Positions 1 through 6,194 of a DNA stretch of 7,720 nucleotides are shown here, piece after piece. How positions within the stretch are numbered: the stretch's first letter is position 1; each line of letters opens with the position of its first letter. Location of the stretch: the NCBI GenBank assembly GCA_002084985.1, contig MZGO01000094.1, positions 1 through 7,720 of the forward strand, in the 5' to 3' direction. This DNA is from Thermotoga sp. 4484_232 (GTDB lineage: Bacteria > Thermotogota > Thermotogae > Thermotogales > Thermotogaceae). The notes beneath the pieces were generated by a model that ran no database searches, had not been told where the DNA came from, and was given only the letters and a program-made list of their open reading frames with translations. The position numbers and the translations under genes are program-made.

Positions 1-30
1 AACAGCAATATCAGAAGGTGAGGAGGTTGC

Positions 31-243
31 ATGTTGGAAGCCATCATATTTGACATGGACGGTGTTCTTGTTGATTCCGAGAAACTGTACAGAACGATTT
101 TTAAGAGTGTGACCGAAGAACTGGGTGGTGTTTTCAAGGATGAGCTTTTCAGATCGATGATGGGAATACCTGAAAGTAAGGGACTGCCAGTATTCCATAA
201 GAAAGCAGGAAACTTTGAGGGAACTGAACACGGAACCCGGTAA
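31..243 (+). pseudogene. Beta-phosphoglucomutase-like HAD phosphatase, N-terminal fragment
   Basis: This is the front end of a HAD-superfamily sugar-phosphate mutase/phosphatase of the beta-phosphoglucomutase type (compare T. maritima TM1254, about 216 residues). HAD motif I is clear: FDMDGVLVDSE, with nucleophile Asp8 and acid/base Asp10. The start of the helical cap follows, up to GLPVFHKKAG at about residues 51-60. Near base 205-212 homology in this frame stops, and the last 10 or so codons before the stop are out-of-frame sequence. The true C-terminal part resumes one frame over within a few bases, so roughly 95 codons are missing: most of the cap, motif II (Ser/Thr) and the motif III lysine. 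AGGAGG at 21-26 is 4 nt before the ATG at 31. A TTG at 34 has better spacing (7 nt) and would give MEAIIFDMDG, like the family. The fragment cannot fold into an active enzyme. Confidence 0.8.
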
Positions 244-421
244 AGTGGTTGTCTTTGAAGATTCGAAGAATGGGGTCTTATCAGCCAGAAATGCCGGCAT
301 AAAGAGGATATTTGGCGTTCTCCATGAGTGGAACGACGAAAGAGAACTTTTGGAAGCAGGAGCTCTGAAAGTATTCAAACTTCCAGAAGATCTTAGCAAT
401 ATTTTAGAAGAGCTTTCTTAG
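206..421 (+). pseudogene. Beta-phosphoglucomutase-like HAD phosphatase, C-terminal fragment
   Basis: This is the back end of the same HAD gene in the +2 frame relative to the first piece. The recognisable family sequence is LRELNTEPGKVVVFEDSK, which includes HAD motif IV (the Glu-Asp that helps hold Mg2+). It is followed by NGVLSARNAGIKRIFGVLHE and an ordinary family C-terminus. The frame can be followed back to about 206; the first possible start codon is a TTG at 215 without a ribosome binding site, so independent translation is unlikely. The TAG stop at 419-421 overlaps the stop of the convergent NAD synthetase gene by four bases, so the 3' end is in its natural compact arrangement. The damage is limited to the internal junction at about 205-215. 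Confidence 0.8.
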
Positions 422-1350
422 AACTCAAAGGTATCTTTATAACCATTGGTGATGGGCATTCTCCTGTCTTTTCCGAAAGCTCTTTTGGTTATCTTTATCC
501 CGGGAGGCGCTTGCCTTCTCTTGTATTCATTACTATCCACCATTTTGATGATACTCTCTACGAGTTCTTTTGGAAAACCCTCTTTTACTATTTCATCGGT
601 ACTTCTGTCTTCTTCCACATAGAGTTTCAAGATCTTATCGAGTATGTCGTAAGGTGGTAGTTTTTCTTGATCAGTTTGATCAGGTTTCAATTCAGCAGAA
701 GGTGGTTTTTCAAAGATCCTTTGAGGGATAATTTCTCTTCCCTTTTTCTCGTTTATCCATCGTGCGATTCTGTAAACATCCGTTTTATAAACATCCTTCA
801 AAACAGCGAATCCCCCTGCCATATCACCGTAAAGTGTGGTATAGCCTGTTGCCATCTCACTTTTGTTCCCTGTTGTGAGAACTATCCAGCCAAATTTGTT
901 GGAAAGGGCCATCAGGTAGTTTCCTCTTATACGAGCTTGTATGTTCTCTTCTGTGACATCAGGTTCTGTGTCTTTGAAAACATCCTTCAAAGCCTCCAAA
1001 TAGGATTGAAAGACGTTGGTTATGGGTATCGTAAAGGTTTTTATTCCCAGATTCTTAGCAAGTTCTGTGGCATCCTCAACACTTTCTCTTGATGTGTACA
1101 TTGAGGGCATCAAAACTCCCACGACGTTCTCCTTTCCCAGAGCTTCAACCGCGATTGCTGCGACGAGTGATGAGTCTATTCCTCCACTCAGGCCAACGAC
1201 AACTTTTTTAAAACCATTCTTTCTGATGTAATCCCTGGTTCCAAGAACGAGAGCTCTAAGCATCTCCTCTTCCCTGCATATATTCCCTGCGATTTTTCCT
1301 TCCAATTTTTCGTTTTTATCTGACAGCTTCCCCATTTTAATGATTTCCAC
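418..1350 (-). CDS. nadE: Glutamine-dependent NAD+ synthetase, C-terminal synthetase fragment (frameshifted gene)
   Basis: This is the ATP-pyrophosphatase (synthetase) half of glutamine-dependent NAD+ synthetase, which amidates deamido-NAD+ in the last step of NAD+ synthesis. The PP-loop SGGIDSS lies at residues 55-61. The family signatures [44 protein letters not shown] and DQEKLPPY follow, and the C-terminus is complete. From about base 1359 it aligns residue for residue with the T. maritima TM1253 linker as I recall it (NPV..., then REEEM 24 residues later). The sequence that should precede it is gone: about 60 residues are missing between this piece and the glutaminase piece, and the frame differs. 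A GTG at 1350 with AAGGA 6 nt upstream could allow re-initiation. In that case this half might still work with free ammonia, which is inference. The stop overlaps the convergent HAD gene. Confidence 0.88.
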   Translation of the reverse strand: MEIIKMGKLSDKNEKLEGKIAGNICREEEMLRALVLGTRDYIRKNGFKKVVVGLSGGIDSSLVAAIAVEALGKENVVGVLMPSMYTSRESVEDATELAKNLGIKTFTIPITNVFQSYLEALKDVFKDTEPDVTEENIQARIRGNYLMALSNKFGWIVLTTGNKSEMATGYTTLYGDMAGGFAVLKDVYKTDVYRIARWINEKKGREIIPQRIFEKPPSAELKPDQTDQEKLPPYDILDKILKLYVEEDRSTDEIVKEGFPKELVESIIKMVDSNEYKRRQAPPGIKITKRAFGKDRRMPITNGYKDTFEF

Positions 1351-1969
1351 GGGGTTTCCTTAAATAAACTATGGGTACGTGAAAATCAAAAGCTTTCATT
1401 CCTATGTACTTCTTTCTGAGATCTCTTTTTCCCACAAAATAGGGAGATGCTGATATGTTCAGAATGAGCTGAGCTCCCTCTGAAAAAACAAGATCACCCA
1501 TTGGACCGTATGGATGCCAAATATCTTCGCATATCGTGACACCAATTTTGATTCCTTCGAAATCAAGGATCATGGGAGATTTCCCAGCTTTGAAATATCT
1601 TTGTTCATCAAAGACACTGTAATTTGGTAGAAACATCTTCCTGTATCTTGCAACGATCTTTCCATCCCTTAGAATCCCCGCAGAGTTGTAGGCATCATCA
1701 TCAACATCTATGAAACCAACTACTACCGTGACATTCTTACCTTTGGTGAACTTTGCAACCTCTTCCAGAGCCCTTATGTTATCCTTCAAAAAAGGGGGCT
1801 TCAGGATCAAATCTTCTGGTGGGTAACCTGTTATGAAAAGCTCAGGAAGCAGAAGAATGTCAGCTTTTCTCATTTCAGCAAGTTTAATGGCTTCTATAGC
1901 TTTCTCAACATTCCTTTCGAGATCGCCCACTTTTGCGTTGAGCTGGGCCATTGATACTCTGACGATCAA
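1337..1969 (-). CDS. nadE: Glutamine-dependent NAD+ synthetase, N-terminal glutaminase (nitrilase) fragment
   Basis: This is the nitrilase-fold amidase half of NAD+ synthetase, which releases ammonia from glutamine for the synthetase half. All three catalytic residues are visible: Glu43 in [11 protein letters not shown], Lys111 in YRKMFLPNY and Cys147 in GVTICEDIW. The start chosen is the TTG at 1969-1967 because GGAGGTGA sits 5 nt upstream and the product then begins [11 protein letters not shown], like the family. A TTG at 1984 would lie upstream of that site. Family sequence runs to [13 protein letters not shown], after which a junction at about 1352-1362 throws the frame off, adds a short nonsense tail (RKPRGNH) and stops. 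The natural protein is a single chain of about 575 residues. The two pieces seen here overlap by 14 bases. It is transcribed divergently from the cutA-like ORF. Confidence 0.87.
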   Translation of the reverse strand: MIVRVSMAQLNAKVGDLERNVEKAIEAIKLAEMRKADILLLPELFITGYPPEDLILKPPFLKDNIRALEEVAKFTKGKNVTVVVGFIDVDDDAYNSAGILRDGKIVARYRKMFLPNYSVFDEQRYFKAGKSPMILDFEGIKIGVTICEDIWHPYGPMGDLVFSEGAQLILNISASPYFVGKRDLRKKYIGMKAFDFHVPIVYLRKPRGNH

Positions 1970-1990
1970 GTTGATCACCTCCAAAATGAT

Positions 1991-2022
1991 ATTTTAGATC
2001 TTTTCGAGGAAAAAGGTGTCAA
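1991..2022 (-). promoter_or_regulatory. Possible promoter for the NAD synthetase gene
   Basis: On the minus strand a perfect TTGACA (plus-strand 2017-2022) lies in the 60-base divergent intergenic gap. A usable -10 follows: TCTAAA with an 18-nt spacer, or TAAAAT with a long 20-nt spacer. The GGAGGTGA ribosome binding site and the TTG start come shortly after. The -35 is convincing and the -10 is mediocre, so this is only a candidate. Confidence 0.35.
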
Positions 2023-2047
2023 TTTGGTAATAAAGTGAGGTGACGAA

Positions 2048-2509
2048 ATGTTCATCATCTACTCAACTTTTCTTAATAAAGAGAAAGCGGTAGAAGTTGG
2101 CAAGAAGTTACTAGAAGATAAACTCATAGGATGTTTCAACGTGTTTCCTATCATATCAGGATACTGGTGGAAAGGTGAGATGGTGGAAGATGAGGAAGTC
2201 GGTGTCATATTCAAGACATCGGAAAAGAGCGTTGAAAACGTGTTCAAAAGATTGAAGGAACTGCATCTGGCGATAACGAGTTTCTATGAGCTAGAGGGAA
2301 GAGTTCCAAGAAGTGTCAATGAACTCTTTGAAAACGGTTATTTACTCTTCGAATTGGAAGGGTACGAGATCGAGAACGAAAGTGATAGCGTAAAAATCGT
2401 TTTGAAGAAAGAGGTGGATCCATCATACCTTGAACCTATAATACCTGGTATAAAGAAGGAAAATGGTAACGTGTCTTTGAAGATAAAGATAAGGAGGGAA
2501 TATATGTGA
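2048..2509 (+). CDS. Chimeric ORF: CutA1 N-terminal part joined to an unrelated C-terminal part
   Basis: Residues 1 to about 73 are CutA1, the small trimeric periplasmic/cytoplasmic protein linked to divalent cation tolerance. MFIIYSTFLNKEKA, the hallmark SGYWWKGEMV, IFKTSE and RLKELH match well. CutA1 should continue PYE-PAI and end near residue 100-110. Instead the frame runs on after residue 73 into about 80 residues starting LAITSFYELEGRVPRSVNEL. That pattern resembles the region after the N-terminal helix in pilin-like proteins, but no leader or hydrophobic helix is present to confirm this. The change occurs at about 2262-2270 and stays in frame, so a deletion probably removed the end of cutA and the start of the next gene. 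The start is secure: GTGAGGTGA at 2035-2043, then ATG. The end overlaps the next gene by four bases (GTGA). Confidence 0.75.
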   Translation: MFIIYSTFLNKEKAVEVGKKLLEDKLIGCFNVFPIISGYWWKGEMVEDEEVGVIFKTSEKSVENVFKRLKELHLAITSFYELEGRVPRSVNELFENGYLLFELEGYEIENESDSVKIVLKKEVDPSYLEPIIPGIKKENGNVSLKIKIRREYM

Positions 2510-3078
2510 GCTACGCCAAATACTTCAAGATCACCACGTTCCTTCTTATAGTATATTTCGCCATGGTCACGATTATCGCTTTTTCCCTGATGATAGACCT
2601 CGTATTTTTCAAAGAATATTTGGAAAAAATGGATATTAGAAGCCATCCTAAAAAACCAAACATGGGATTTTTCTTTCGCCTCCTCTGTGATTTCGGGGGA
2701 AAGATAGAAAGTGAACTTGCAGAGCTCTACAAAGCTGAAAATCCTAAAGACATTGCGAAATCCTTAATGAAACTCGATGTTCTGGAGAGAAAAGCAACTC
2801 GCACTTGTTTCATGTGGCTTCTAGCGTTGTACTCACTGGGTGTTGGGATGTTCTTCACGATTTCGATCTCTTCTTACCGCAGAATCACGAAAAGTTTGAG
2901 AAAATTGATAGAAGGTTTTGAAAGGATAATGAACCATGATTACGGATATCAAATCTCTCTAGGCGGGGATTTTAAAGAGTTCGAAGAAGCCATAATTGCA
3001 TTCAACAAAGCATCAAAAGGTATAAAAACATTCAATGAAGAACTGTTAAACATCTTGAAAGAATGGGGAGAAAGGTAA
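2506..3078 (+). CDS. Two-helix membrane protein with HAMP-like cytoplasmic segment
   Basis: This is a 190-residue protein without a recognised family name. A hydrophobic helix at about 9-31 is followed by an extracytoplasmic, charged and helical stretch of about 70 residues (32-100). A second hydrophobic helix lies at 101-122, and then a segment (about 124-175) has the look of a HAMP linker (RRITKSLRKLIEGFERIM... FKEFEEAIIAFNKAS). This is the front half of a chemoreceptor or sensor kinase, but the protein ends about 15 residues later with no kinase or methyl-accepting domain. The GTG start is well supported: AAGGAGGG at 2491-2498 with a 7-nt spacer, overlapping the preceding stop as GTGA. It could be a genuine short sensor-adaptor or a truncated receptor. 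The HAMP call is by eye. Confidence 0.6.
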   Translation: MSYAKYFKITTFLLIVYFAMVTIIAFSLMIDLVFFKEYLEKMDIRSHPKKPNMGFFFRLLCDFGGKIESELAELYKAENPKDIAKSLMKLDVLERKATRTCFMWLLALYSLGVGMFFTISISSYRRITKSLRKLIEGFERIMNHDYGYQISLGGDFKEFEEAIIAFNKASKGIKTFNEELLNILKEWGER

Positions 3079-3482
3079 TAAAATACTACAACGTAACGGC
3101 TAAAAAATTCTTCATGGAAGGTGGGGACGTGGTTGAGAAAGGAGAAGGAGGCATGATAGTCCTATTCGAGTTTGAGCATCCCTACAAAGGTTGGACATGG
3201 AAACTCAGCATGGATGTGAAGAAAGCGGATCTGGTTTTGGAAGAATTCACAGCCCTCAAGGAACTCGCTTTTACTGAAAGATTTCCTCTGACCAGGGACG
3301 GGGTGACGAGATGCTACAACAAGATCTACAAAAAGTATAACACGGTGAGGAAGTCGCCACCTTTTACGGCTGAACAGTTCACCGAGATGTTGAAGCAAAG
3401 GTTTGAGGAAGTGGATGAAAGAATCAAGCTCTGTGTCACAGAGATGAACAAAATAATGGCCGGAAAAGTGAAAAAACATTAG
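3063..3482 (+). CDS. Conserved-looking hypothetical protein (139 aa)
   Basis: This soluble, Lys/Glu-rich protein is not recognised. The first half looks beta-rich (KVIKYYNVTAKKFF; GGMIVLFEFEHPYKGWTW). The middle is helical and contains an aromatic/basic stretch, TRCYNKIYKKYNTV. The C-terminal third is a likely amphipathic helix (QFTEMLKQRFEEVDERIKLCVTEMNKIM). There is no signal peptide, membrane helix or catalytic motif that I can name. The ATG at 3063 lies inside the end of the preceding gene (16-nt overlap) without a good ribosome binding site, so it is probably translationally coupled. Alternative starts at the GTG 3129 (preceded by AAGGTGG) or ATG 3153 would remove the first strand. The open frame and codon use support a real gene. 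Function may be linked to the HAMP-like protein with which it is co-transcribed. Confidence 0.6.
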   Translation: MGRKVIKYYNVTAKKFFMEGGDVVEKGEGGMIVLFEFEHPYKGWTWKLSMDVKKADLVLEEFTALKELAFTERFPLTRDGVTRCYNKIYKKYNTVRKSPPFTAEQFTEMLKQRFEEVDERIKLCVTEMNKIMAGKVKKH

Positions 3483-3510
3483 ATAGGTTGTCTCTATATT
3501 TCAGCTGCTT

Positions 3511-3531
3511 GAAAGGTTTTAAAAACCTTTC
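3511..3531 (+). terminator. Probable transcription terminator / hairpin
   Basis: A perfect inverted repeat of GAAAGGTTTT and AAAACCTTTC around a single central base lies 28 nt after the stop of the 139-aa gene. It is followed by a T-rich tract (TTACTCTT). The actual hairpin would be about 7 bp (GAAAGGT) with an A/T loop, and it would read about equally well in the other direction. It separates the upstream group from the feo promoter. Confidence 0.6.
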
Positions 3532-3553
3532 TTACTCTTCGTACTTATGGCTC

Positions 3554-3579
3554 TTTACAGCTGATTTTTAAGGTACAAT
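3554..3579 (+). promoter_or_regulatory. Candidate feoA promoter
   Basis: A good -10 box TACAAT lies at 3574-3579, and TTTACA (5/6 match to TTGACA) at 3554-3559. The spacer is only 14 nt, so the real -35 may be a weaker hexamer at about 3551. Transcription would start near 3586, directly at the Fur-type palindrome. Confidence 0.45.
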
Positions 3580-3586
3580 TTATTAA

Positions 3587-3601
3587 TGAGAATGATTCTC
3601 A
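3587..3601 (+). promoter_or_regulatory. Fur-type operator (7-1-7 palindrome) upstream of feoA
   Basis: TGAGAAT-G-ATTCTCA is a perfect 7-1-7 inverted repeat with the same architecture as the canonical Fur box TGATAAT-N-ATTATCA, from which it differs by one base per half-site. It begins 7 nt after the candidate -10 box, over the likely transcription start and just before the feoA ribosome binding site. A bound repressor there would block transcription. Control of ferrous iron uptake by Fur with iron is well established in bacteria. That this site is bound by Fur here is inference from sequence and position. Confidence 0.75.
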
Positions 3602-3616
3602 ATAAGAGGTGAGATG

Positions 3617-4066
3617 ATGAAACTTTCCGAAGCACCAATTGGAACCACGGTCGAGGTTACAAGATTGAATTTACCACCTGACGTTGAGTCCAAGATATTG
3701 AGTCTAGGATTTGTGCCGGGAACCAGAGTGGAGGTTGTGAAAGAAGCACCTTTGGGAGATCCCAGGGTTTACAGAGTCATGGGAAAGATGGTGACTCTTA
3801 GAAAAGAGGAAGCCGAAGGAATAGAAGTCATTCCGGTTGAAAGCGTCGTACCGCTCTCTCTTGCAAAACCAGGTGAGATATACGAGGTGGTTCGTTTTTT
3901 GGGAGGTGGAATGTTCCTGATGAGAATGAGAAACTTTGGAATAAATATCGGGACTAGGGTGAGAGTCCTTTCAAATTTTCGTGGTGTTTCTTTGAAGATA
4001 AACGGGAGAATTGCCAGACTCGGACATGGTATGGCGGGAAAGATCCTTGTTAGGAGGATAGGATGA
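3617..4066 (+). CDS. feoA: FeoA ferrous iron transport accessory protein, tandem-domain form
   Basis: This cytoplasmic SH3-like partner of the FeoB ferrous iron transporter has 149 residues, about twice the usual FeoA length (75-90), and contains two FeoA domains. Domain 1 (about 1-74) has MKLSEAPIGTTVEV, the typical SLGFVPGTRVEV turn and YRVMGKMVTLRKEEAEGIEV. Domain 2 (about 78-149) repeats the layout with SLAKPGEIYEVV, NFGINIGTRVRV, SLKINGRIARLGHGMAGKILV. The start at 3617 is preferred over the ATG at 3614 because GAGGTG lies 5 nt before it, and the product then begins like other FeoA proteins. Its stop overlaps the feoB start (ATGA), which implies coupled translation. It lies directly behind the Fur-type operator. 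It appears intact. Confidence 0.93.
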   Translation: MKLSEAPIGTTVEVTRLNLPPDVESKILSLGFVPGTRVEVVKEAPLGDPRVYRVMGKMVTLRKEEAEGIEVIPVESVVPLSLAKPGEIYEVVRFLGGGMFLMRMRNFGINIGTRVRVLSNFRGVSLKINGRIARLGHGMAGKILVRRIG

Positions 4067-5697
4067 TGATAAGGGTCGCACTTGCGGGAAACCCAAACGT
4101 TGGGAAAACGAGCCTTTTCAACGCCTTAACTGGCGCAAGACAATACGTTGCGAATTGGCCCGGCGTCACCGTCGAAAAAAAGGAAGGTATTGCGAAGTAT
4201 GATGGAGAGAGAATAAAGATAGTGGACCTTCCGGGTGTTTACTCTCTGAGTGCTTCTTCGATAGATGAAAAGATAGCTCGAGATTTCATCTTGAAGGAAG
4301 CTCCCGATGTTGTGGTTGTCGTCACAGATTCTATGAGTTTGGAGCAAGGGCTGTATTTACTTTTGGAGATATTGGAAATGGAGGAGAACGTGATTCTGGT
4401 TGTAAACGCTATCGATGAGGCAAGAAAAAATGGACTGAAAATAGACAGGTACGAACTTTCCAAACACTTTGGTGTTCCTGTCATTCTCACATCCGCTATA
4501 AACGGTGAGGGAGTAGAAGACCTTTTGAAGGCTATCGTTGGAATGGCAAGAAAATTGGAAAAATCGAACAAAGTGACGTTAAATTACGGAGAAGATATTG
4601 AATCGAAGATAAGGAAAGTGGAAAGAAATTTGAAAGAGGCAAAAATTCTGAGGAATTACGATAGTAGATGGCTCGCTCTGAAATATCTGGAGGGAGATAA
4701 GGAGATACTGGAATTGTTAGAGAAAATGGTTGGTATAGAAAGGTTGAGTGATGAAGAAATAGCGGAAAACAGGGTGAAGATAGCGAAAGCTCGCTACGAC
4801 TACATAAACAGTGTCATGAAAGAAGCGATATCCAAAATCAAAGCGAAAATGACCCTGAGTGAAGCTATAGATCACGTGTTAACACACAAATTCCTTGGAA
4901 TTCCAATATTTTTCTCTTTCATGTATCTAGCCTTCAAATTGACCTTCGATGTAGCGCAGGTTTTCTCAGACATGCTGGACGCTGCTTTCTCAAAGATGGC
5001 AAATTTCGTGGTTCAATCTTTGGGAGAAAACTGGCTTTCTTCCATGATATCAGACGGTATCATAGGAGGAGTTGGAGGAGTTCTAGTTTTCGTTCCAAAC
5101 ATATTCATGATGTTTCTTGCTTTAGGCTTCATGGAGGAATCTGGGTACCTTCCAAGAGCAGCGTTCGTCATGGATAGGTTGATGGTGAGGTTCAAGTTGA
5201 GTGGTAGATCATTCATGTCACTTCTTCTTGGCTTCGGATGCAACGTTCCAGCCGTGATGTCCACAAGGAACATCGAAAACCCTCAGGAGAGATTGGCAGC
5301 GATATTGATAGCTCCTTTCATAACCTGCAGTGCAAGACTTCCCGTTTATATACTTCTTGCCAGCATCTTCTTCCCAAAAAATACAGCTTTAGTTATTTTT
5401 TCCCTATACATCTTTAGCATTCTCCTCACCATTGGATCTTCTATCATTGTGAACCGATTATTCTTTAAAGGCAGGAAATTCCCTCTGGTCATGGAACTCC
5501 CAAGGTACAGAATGCCAAACTTCAAGAACCTTGTCATATACGTTTGGAACAGAGGAAAACATTTCTTGCAAAAAGCTGGTGGGATAATTCTTGTAGCCTC
5601 ATGCGGCAACTATAGGCAGGACATTAGAACCCATAATGAGGCCCTTGAATTTTTCTTGGAAGGCGACAACAGCCTTGTTGTTCGGAGTAGCCGCTAA
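4063..5697 (+). CDS. feoB: FeoB ferrous iron transporter, main (N-terminal) part of a disrupted gene
   Basis: FeoB imports Fe2+ across the inner membrane and couples this to a GTPase domain. The G domain is complete: G1 GNPNVGKTS (9-17), G3 DLPG (55-58), G4 NAID (115-118) and G5 SA (144-145). A helical spacer follows, then the membrane part from about residue 275. It holds both conserved gate motifs: LPRAAFVMDR with LLLGFGCNVPAVMSTR (Cys393), and ITCSARLPVYILLASIFF (Cys422). Family sequence runs to KAGGIILVAS at about residue 513. At base 5600-5606 the reading frame is lost, and the last 31 codons to the stop at 5697 are out-of-frame. The remaining FeoB sequence continues in the next frame. 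AGGAGG at 4052-4057 serves the ATG at 4063; an ATG at 4066 is a possible alternative. Thermotoga FeoB is about 670 residues, so roughly 75-80 are missing in total. Confidence 0.92.
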   Translation: MMIRVALAGNPNVGKTSLFNALTGARQYVANWPGVTVEKKEGIAKYDGERIKIVDLPGVYSLSASSIDEKIARDFILKEAPDVVVVVTDSMSLEQGLYLLLEILEMEENVILVVNAIDEARKNGLKIDRYELSKHFGVPVILTSAINGEGVEDLLKAIVGMARKLEKSNKVTLNYGEDIESKIRKVERNLKEAKILRNYDSRWLALKYLEGDKEILELLEKMVGIERLSDEEIAENRVKIAKARYDYINSVMKEAISKIKAKMTLSEAIDHVLTHKFLGIPIFFSFMYLAFKLTFDVAQVFSDMLDAAFSKMANFVVQSLGENWLSSMISDGIIGGVGGVLVFVPNIFMMFLALGFMEESGYLPRAAFVMDRLMVRFKLSGRSFMSLLLGFGCNVPAVMSTRNIENPQERLAAILIAPFITCSARLPVYILLASIFFPKNTALVIFSLYIFSILLTIGSSIIVNRLFFKGRKFPLVMELPRYRMPNFKNLVIYVWNRGKHFLQKAGGIILVASCGNYRQDIRTHNEALEFFLEGDNSLVVRSSR

Positions 5698-5842
5698 AGA
5701 AGTGATCGTTTCCACTTTTTCGATGTTATACGGTTTCGGAGAAGAGGATTTGGAGAGTGCAAGGTCAGCATTATCCCAAGAGATGGATCCTGCCGTTGCG
5801 TTCGCTTTCATGGTTTTTGTGATGGCTTATTCCTATGAGTAA
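5606..5842 (+). pseudogene. feoB: FeoB C-terminal fragment
   Basis: This is the continuation of FeoB one frame over. From about 5606 the sequence reads ATIGRTLEPIMRPLNFSWK and then the strongly conserved ATTALLFGVAAKEVIVSTFSMLYG, ending MVFVMAY. The link to the upstream part lacks the stretch that normally bridges these helices (about 30 residues by family length). A second loss follows: FeoB should continue after MVFVMAY with about 50 more residues (typically IPC..., two membrane helices). Here only SYE and a stop remain, with the stop overlapping the ATG of the next gene. The first in-frame ATG (5636) has no ribosome binding site. As it stands the transporter would be truncated within its membrane domain and probably inactive, unless the losses are sequence artefacts. 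Confidence 0.85.
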
Positions 5843-6194
5843 GAGATCGATTCTCTTCGTGATGACTATCATTTCAGGTTCTGTGGCTTTCATGGAGATC
5901 AGAACGGATCTCTTGTTCGGATTATTCCTGGGTATAGTGCCCCTGATATTCCTCTTTGGGATAATGGACTCCATCGTGGAGGAAAAGCTGGCAACTGCTC
6001 ATCTTATGGTTGGAGCCTTCATTTTCTCGATCTTTGCCTTCTTCAGGATCCTGGAATTTGCAAGTTCTTACCTTGGCATAATACTGGGTGAAGCACCCAG
6101 GGAAATCACGATATCCGATACATTGCTGATAATAGCGGGAGTTTTGAGTTTTCTGATCTTTTTGAAGGAAGTGAAGGAATTCAAGATAACTTAA
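5835..6194 (+). CDS. Small four-helix membrane protein downstream of feoB
   Basis: This 119-residue, very hydrophobic protein has four likely membrane helices at about 5-21, 26-44, 56-74 and 95-111. A short basic start (MSKR) and a charged tail (KEVKEFKIT) flank them. No family is recognised. The sequence [12 protein letters not shown] between helices 2 and 3 is the most polar loop. The ATG overlaps the FeoB stop by eight bases, so it is presumably the last gene of the feo operon and under the same operator. No ribosome binding site precedes the ATG because the sequence immediately upstream has been replaced at the FeoB junction (about 5826-5835), so either the start has moved or its signal was lost. 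The stop shares TTAA with the stop of the convergent B12-binding gene. Confidence 0.6.
   Translation: MSKRSILFVMTIISGSVAFMEIRTDLLFGLFLGIVPLIFLFGIMDSIVEEKLATAHLMVGAFIFSIFAFFRILEFASSYLGIILGEAPREITISDTLLIIAGVLSFLIFLKEVKEFKIT

Noticed and set aside
1..21. Possible last codons of an upstream plus-strand gene (a frame ending NSNIRR at TGA 19-21).
   Set aside because: Six codons are too few to distinguish from chance, and all three frames are open for part of the stretch.
667..1231. Plus-strand open frames antisense to nadE.
   Set aside because: They lie opposite a strongly conserved coding region, have no ribosome binding sites and give low-quality protein sequence.
1985..2047. Plus-strand promoter for the cutA-like ORF.
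   Set aside because: Only a loose TAATAA at about 2028 was seen with no matching -35 hexamer, so it was not listed.
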